From Actinomycetes bacterium (GTDB lineage: Bacteria; Actinomycetota; Acidimicrobiia; Acidimicrobiales; Palsa-688), in the NCBI GenBank assembly GCA_021811865.1, contig JAKAQB010000070.1, positions 1-16,364 on the forward strand: DNA of 16,364 nucleotides, read 5' to 3'. Numbering within the stretch: position 1 is the stretch's first letter; each line of letters begins with the position of its first letter. Below the pieces are notes generated by a model. It was given only the letters and a program-made list of their open reading frames with translations. It was not told where the DNA came from and made no database searches. The position numbers and the translations under genes are program-made. Positions 15,211-16,364 of the stretch are shown piece by piece.

Positions 15211-15245
15211 GGCGTGACCCAAACGTGACCCAACGAACGGTCACG
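15211..15245 (+). repeat. right-end paired direct repeat with an inverted third copy
   Basis: The 20-mer cgtgacccaaacgtgaccca at 15213-15232 equals that at 13428-13447. It is followed by ggtcacg (15239-15245), an inverted copy of the core cgtgacc at 15224-15230. It begins 11 bp after the HEPN stop and lies about 105 bp before the distal att copy. It is a candidate arm-type site of the element's right end. Confidence 0.6.
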
Positions 15246-15337
15246 AGGGGCACCGACGGGTAAATGGCGGTCAGCGCCCACCGCCTCCGAACAGGTGGTT
15301 TGCTACTGATCCCCAGGTCCGGAAGCCTTCTGATTCT

Positions 15338-15384
15338 CCCTTTCAAGGCGGCAGCACGGGTTCGAATCCCGTTGGGGGTGCTTA
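15338..15384 (+). repeat. attR-like copy of the 47-bp tRNA-Glu repeat
   Basis: It is identical to 13326-13372. The preceding bases (tctgattct) do not form the 5' half of a tRNA, so this is a 3' tRNA fragment and not a second tRNA gene. Confidence 0.92.
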
Positions 15385-15450
15385 GAAAAGTCCTGTTCAA
15401 GAGCTTGTTGGTCCCCAGCGATCGGCGGTCGAGGGCCCTTTGAGGAGCCT

Positions 15451-15490
15451 TCGTGCCATCAACGTGCCATCACGGAGTAGGTTCGTGCCA
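15451..15490 (+). repeat. second, different 11-nt direct-repeat array beyond the distal att copy
   Basis: Copies tcgtgccatca (15451-15461) and acgtgccatca (15462-15472) are head to tail, with a partial third, ttcgtgcca, at 15482-15490. The array begins 67 bp after the att copy, much as the first array lies 54 bp after its own, with the same 11-nt period but another sequence. This fits arm sites of a second integrase that used the same tRNA target. Confidence 0.5.
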
Positions 15491-15509
15491 GTAAGTAAGC
15501 ACCGATCAG

Positions 15510-15766
15510 CCCGAGCTCGACGCAGCGGGCCCAGTCAGCGCCTTCGAGATCGACAGGGATCAGCTCTCCGGCCACCACCTAGCCCAGGAAGGCTGCCTCG
15601 GCGGCGGGTCCGAGGCGGGACTCGATCAGCCACGAGCTCCCACGATCACCGGGGTCGGGACCATCAACTCCCCCGGGCGGTCAGCCAGCAGCTCGTCGCA
15701 GGCGTGATGGTCGTCGTCCGCGGCGTCAGCGACGGCGAAGCTGACGCCGGTGTCGACAACGATCAA
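15510..15766 (-). pseudogene. broken PIN-domain (VapC-like) toxin
   Basis: Read on the minus strand from a TTG at 15766, the product starts IVVDTGVSFAVADAADDDHH with the first PIN Asp, then ACDELLADRPGELMVPTPVIV. A one-base loss near 15628 then moves the frame; reading on in the next frame gives SWLIESRLGPAAEAAFLG, an in-frame TAG, and VVAGELIPVDLEGADWARCVEL. After that the family sequence stops, so the last third with the remaining acidic residues is missing. Frameshift, nonsense codon and truncation together make it a dead gene. VapC toxins are RNases paired with an antitoxin; a candidate antitoxin frame ends 10 bp upstream. The truncated end lies close to the 11-nt repeat array. Confidence 0.72.
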
Positions 15767-15776
15767 GGCTATGGCC

Positions 15777-16007
15777 TCAGAAGTCGGCGGCGGTCTTGTC
15801 GGCGAGGTCGGCGGCGATGATCTCCTTGTGGCGGCGGGCGATGTCCCCGCCCCCGGTCCCTGACGAGCCGACCGCCGCGAAGCGCCCGGGCCGTGTCCCG
15901 CCAAGCAGAGGCCGCCCCTGCGCCGTCACCCCGTGGCTCTCGATCGTCGCCTCGCTGCCCGACCCTGCCACCTGGACAGCCGCTCCATCGACCAGCGGGG
16001 CGCTCAA
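15777..16007 (-). CDS. candidate antitoxin upstream of the PIN remnant
   Basis: This is a possible 76-residue protein from a TTG at 16007, which is preceded by the purine-rich ggggagagagag. The C-terminal part, GRFAAVGSSGTGGGDIARRH then KEIIAADLADKTAADF, looks like the toxin-binding tail of antitoxins paired with PIN toxins, and it stops 10 bp before the PIN frame. The first half (SAPLVDGAAVQVAGSGSEAT) does not show a recognisable DNA-binding fold. It may be a rearranged or truncated antitoxin. The assignment rests on context and a weak resemblance, and overlapping open frames exist. Confidence 0.4.
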   Translation of the reverse strand: MSAPLVDGAAVQVAGSGSEATIESHGVTAQGRPLLGGTRPGRFAAVGSSGTGGGDIARRHKEIIAADLADKTAADF

Positions 16008-16117
16008 CGCTCTCTCTCCCCATCTGCCCCGGCTGCCTGGTCCTCGTCTGGTCACACACGATGGGCACTTGAGGCGAAGGCCCGCCGCAGCGCCCGTCGG
16101 GCGGCGCCGGAGATGCG

Positions 16118-16364
16118 GCAGCGGCGAACGGCTCGCCCTTGCCCGACGGCTCGCTCGGGAAGACATCCACCGCCGAGCCGGCGAGGTGGCCGGACTCGAT
16201 GTGGCGGCGCAAGGAGGCGTGGTCCACCACGAAGCCACGGCTCAGGTTCAGGAACAGCGACCCCGGGCGCATGGCGGCGAACTCCTCCTCCCCGAAGAGA
16301 TTGCGGTTGTCGGGCCGGCCGTCCACGTGCAGGCTGACGATGTCGACGGAGGCGAGGAGCTCCC
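16118..16364 (-). pseudogene. 3'-truncated D-3-phosphoglycerate dehydrogenase-like gene (runs off the window)
   Basis: From the window edge the minus strand reads ELLASVDIVSLHVDGRPDNR, then FAAMRPGSLFLNLSRGFVVD (the substrate-binding and catalytic Arg region) and HLAGSAVDVFPSEPSGKGEPF (the catalytic Glu region). This is the NAD-binding/catalytic core of SerA-type D-2-hydroxyacid dehydrogenases, which make the first step of serine synthesis. After GEPF the family pattern stops near 16118: the PHIGGST block with the catalytic His and the C-terminal domains are absent, and the frame runs on into unrelated sequence. The 5' part lies outside the window. As seen it cannot encode an active enzyme, so a functional serA should exist elsewhere. 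Confidence 0.72.

Larger units (their letters stand above)
13326..15384. mobile_element. small integrated element at tRNA-Glu carrying a HEPN-MNT pair
   Basis: The element is bounded by two perfect 47-bp copies of the 3' part of tRNA-Glu, 2,012 bp apart start to start. It holds a decayed tyrosine integrase next to the tRNA, paired 11-nt repeats near each end, and one intact two-gene cassette (14185-15200). This is the usual layout of a tRNA-targeted integrative element: the tRNA-proximal copy restores the gene and the distal copy marks the far end. With the integrase broken, it could move only with an enzyme supplied by another element. Confidence 0.85.

Noticed and set aside
15211..15245. 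CRISPR-like repeats
   Set aside because: Repeats are 11-20 nt, tandem and only two per site, with no spacers and no cas genes.
15338..15384. Second tRNA-Glu gene
   Set aside because: Only the 3' part from the anticodon loop is present; no 5' acceptor or D-arm precedes it.
15074..15400. Minus-strand frame whose product begins MNRTFLSTPNGIRTRAAALK
   Set aside because: The STPNGIRTRAAALKG part is simply the antisense translation of the tRNA-Glu repeat, a well-known spurious product; the same peptide appears opposite 13326-13372.

Overview
The window is about 70% GC, with GTG and TTG start codons common, several genes apparently transcribed without a leader, and gene families typical of Actinobacteria: CtaA/CtaB beside an ABC exporter, and ClpS followed by a DUF2017-type protein. 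I infer a high-GC actinobacterium, possibly of the Acidimicrobiia. No ribosomal RNA or other taxonomic marker is present, so this rests on gene content and order only.

Left part (1-6860). An acetyl-CoA synthetase on the minus strand lies back to back with the C-terminal part of an acetate/cation symporter whose N-terminal part is missing. After an intergenic region with a strong hairpin comes a minus-strand group read from right to left: a histidine phosphatase, an AMP-forming acyl-CoA ligase resembling oxalate-CoA ligases, and an integral-membrane acyltransferase joined to the ligase by a GTGA overlap.

Middle part (6921-13282). A two-gene ABC exporter (ATPase and ABC-2 permease) converges on ctaB (haem O synthase). 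ctaB diverges from ctaA (haem A synthase), so the two steps from haem B to haem A share one intergenic region. A compact plus-strand operon-like run follows ctaA: clpS, a DUF2017-like gene, a PPOX/F420-type flavin-binding oxidoreductase-like gene, and an unusual protein that joins an S51/class-I-amidotransferase-like domain to a tail resembling the C-terminus of cysteinyl-tRNA synthetase. A 17-bp tandem duplication sits exactly at the start of ctaB and changes which upstream start codon is in frame.

Right part (13296-16364). An intact tRNA-Glu(TTC) is the target of a small integrated element. The last 47 bp of the tRNA region are repeated perfectly 2,012 bp further on. Between the two copies lie a decayed tyrosine integrase, paired 11-nt direct repeats near each end that look like integrase arm sites, and one intact two-gene cassette: a winged-helix/minimal-nucleotidyltransferase protein overlapping a HEPN-domain protein, probably a HEPN-MNT toxin-antitoxin or defence module. 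Beyond the second att copy, a different pair of 11-nt repeats, a broken PIN (VapC-like) toxin, a candidate antitoxin and a 3'-truncated serA-like dehydrogenase indicate an older, eroded insertion at the same place. The main candidate for something new is the HEPN-MNT mini-element and its tandem-accretion architecture.
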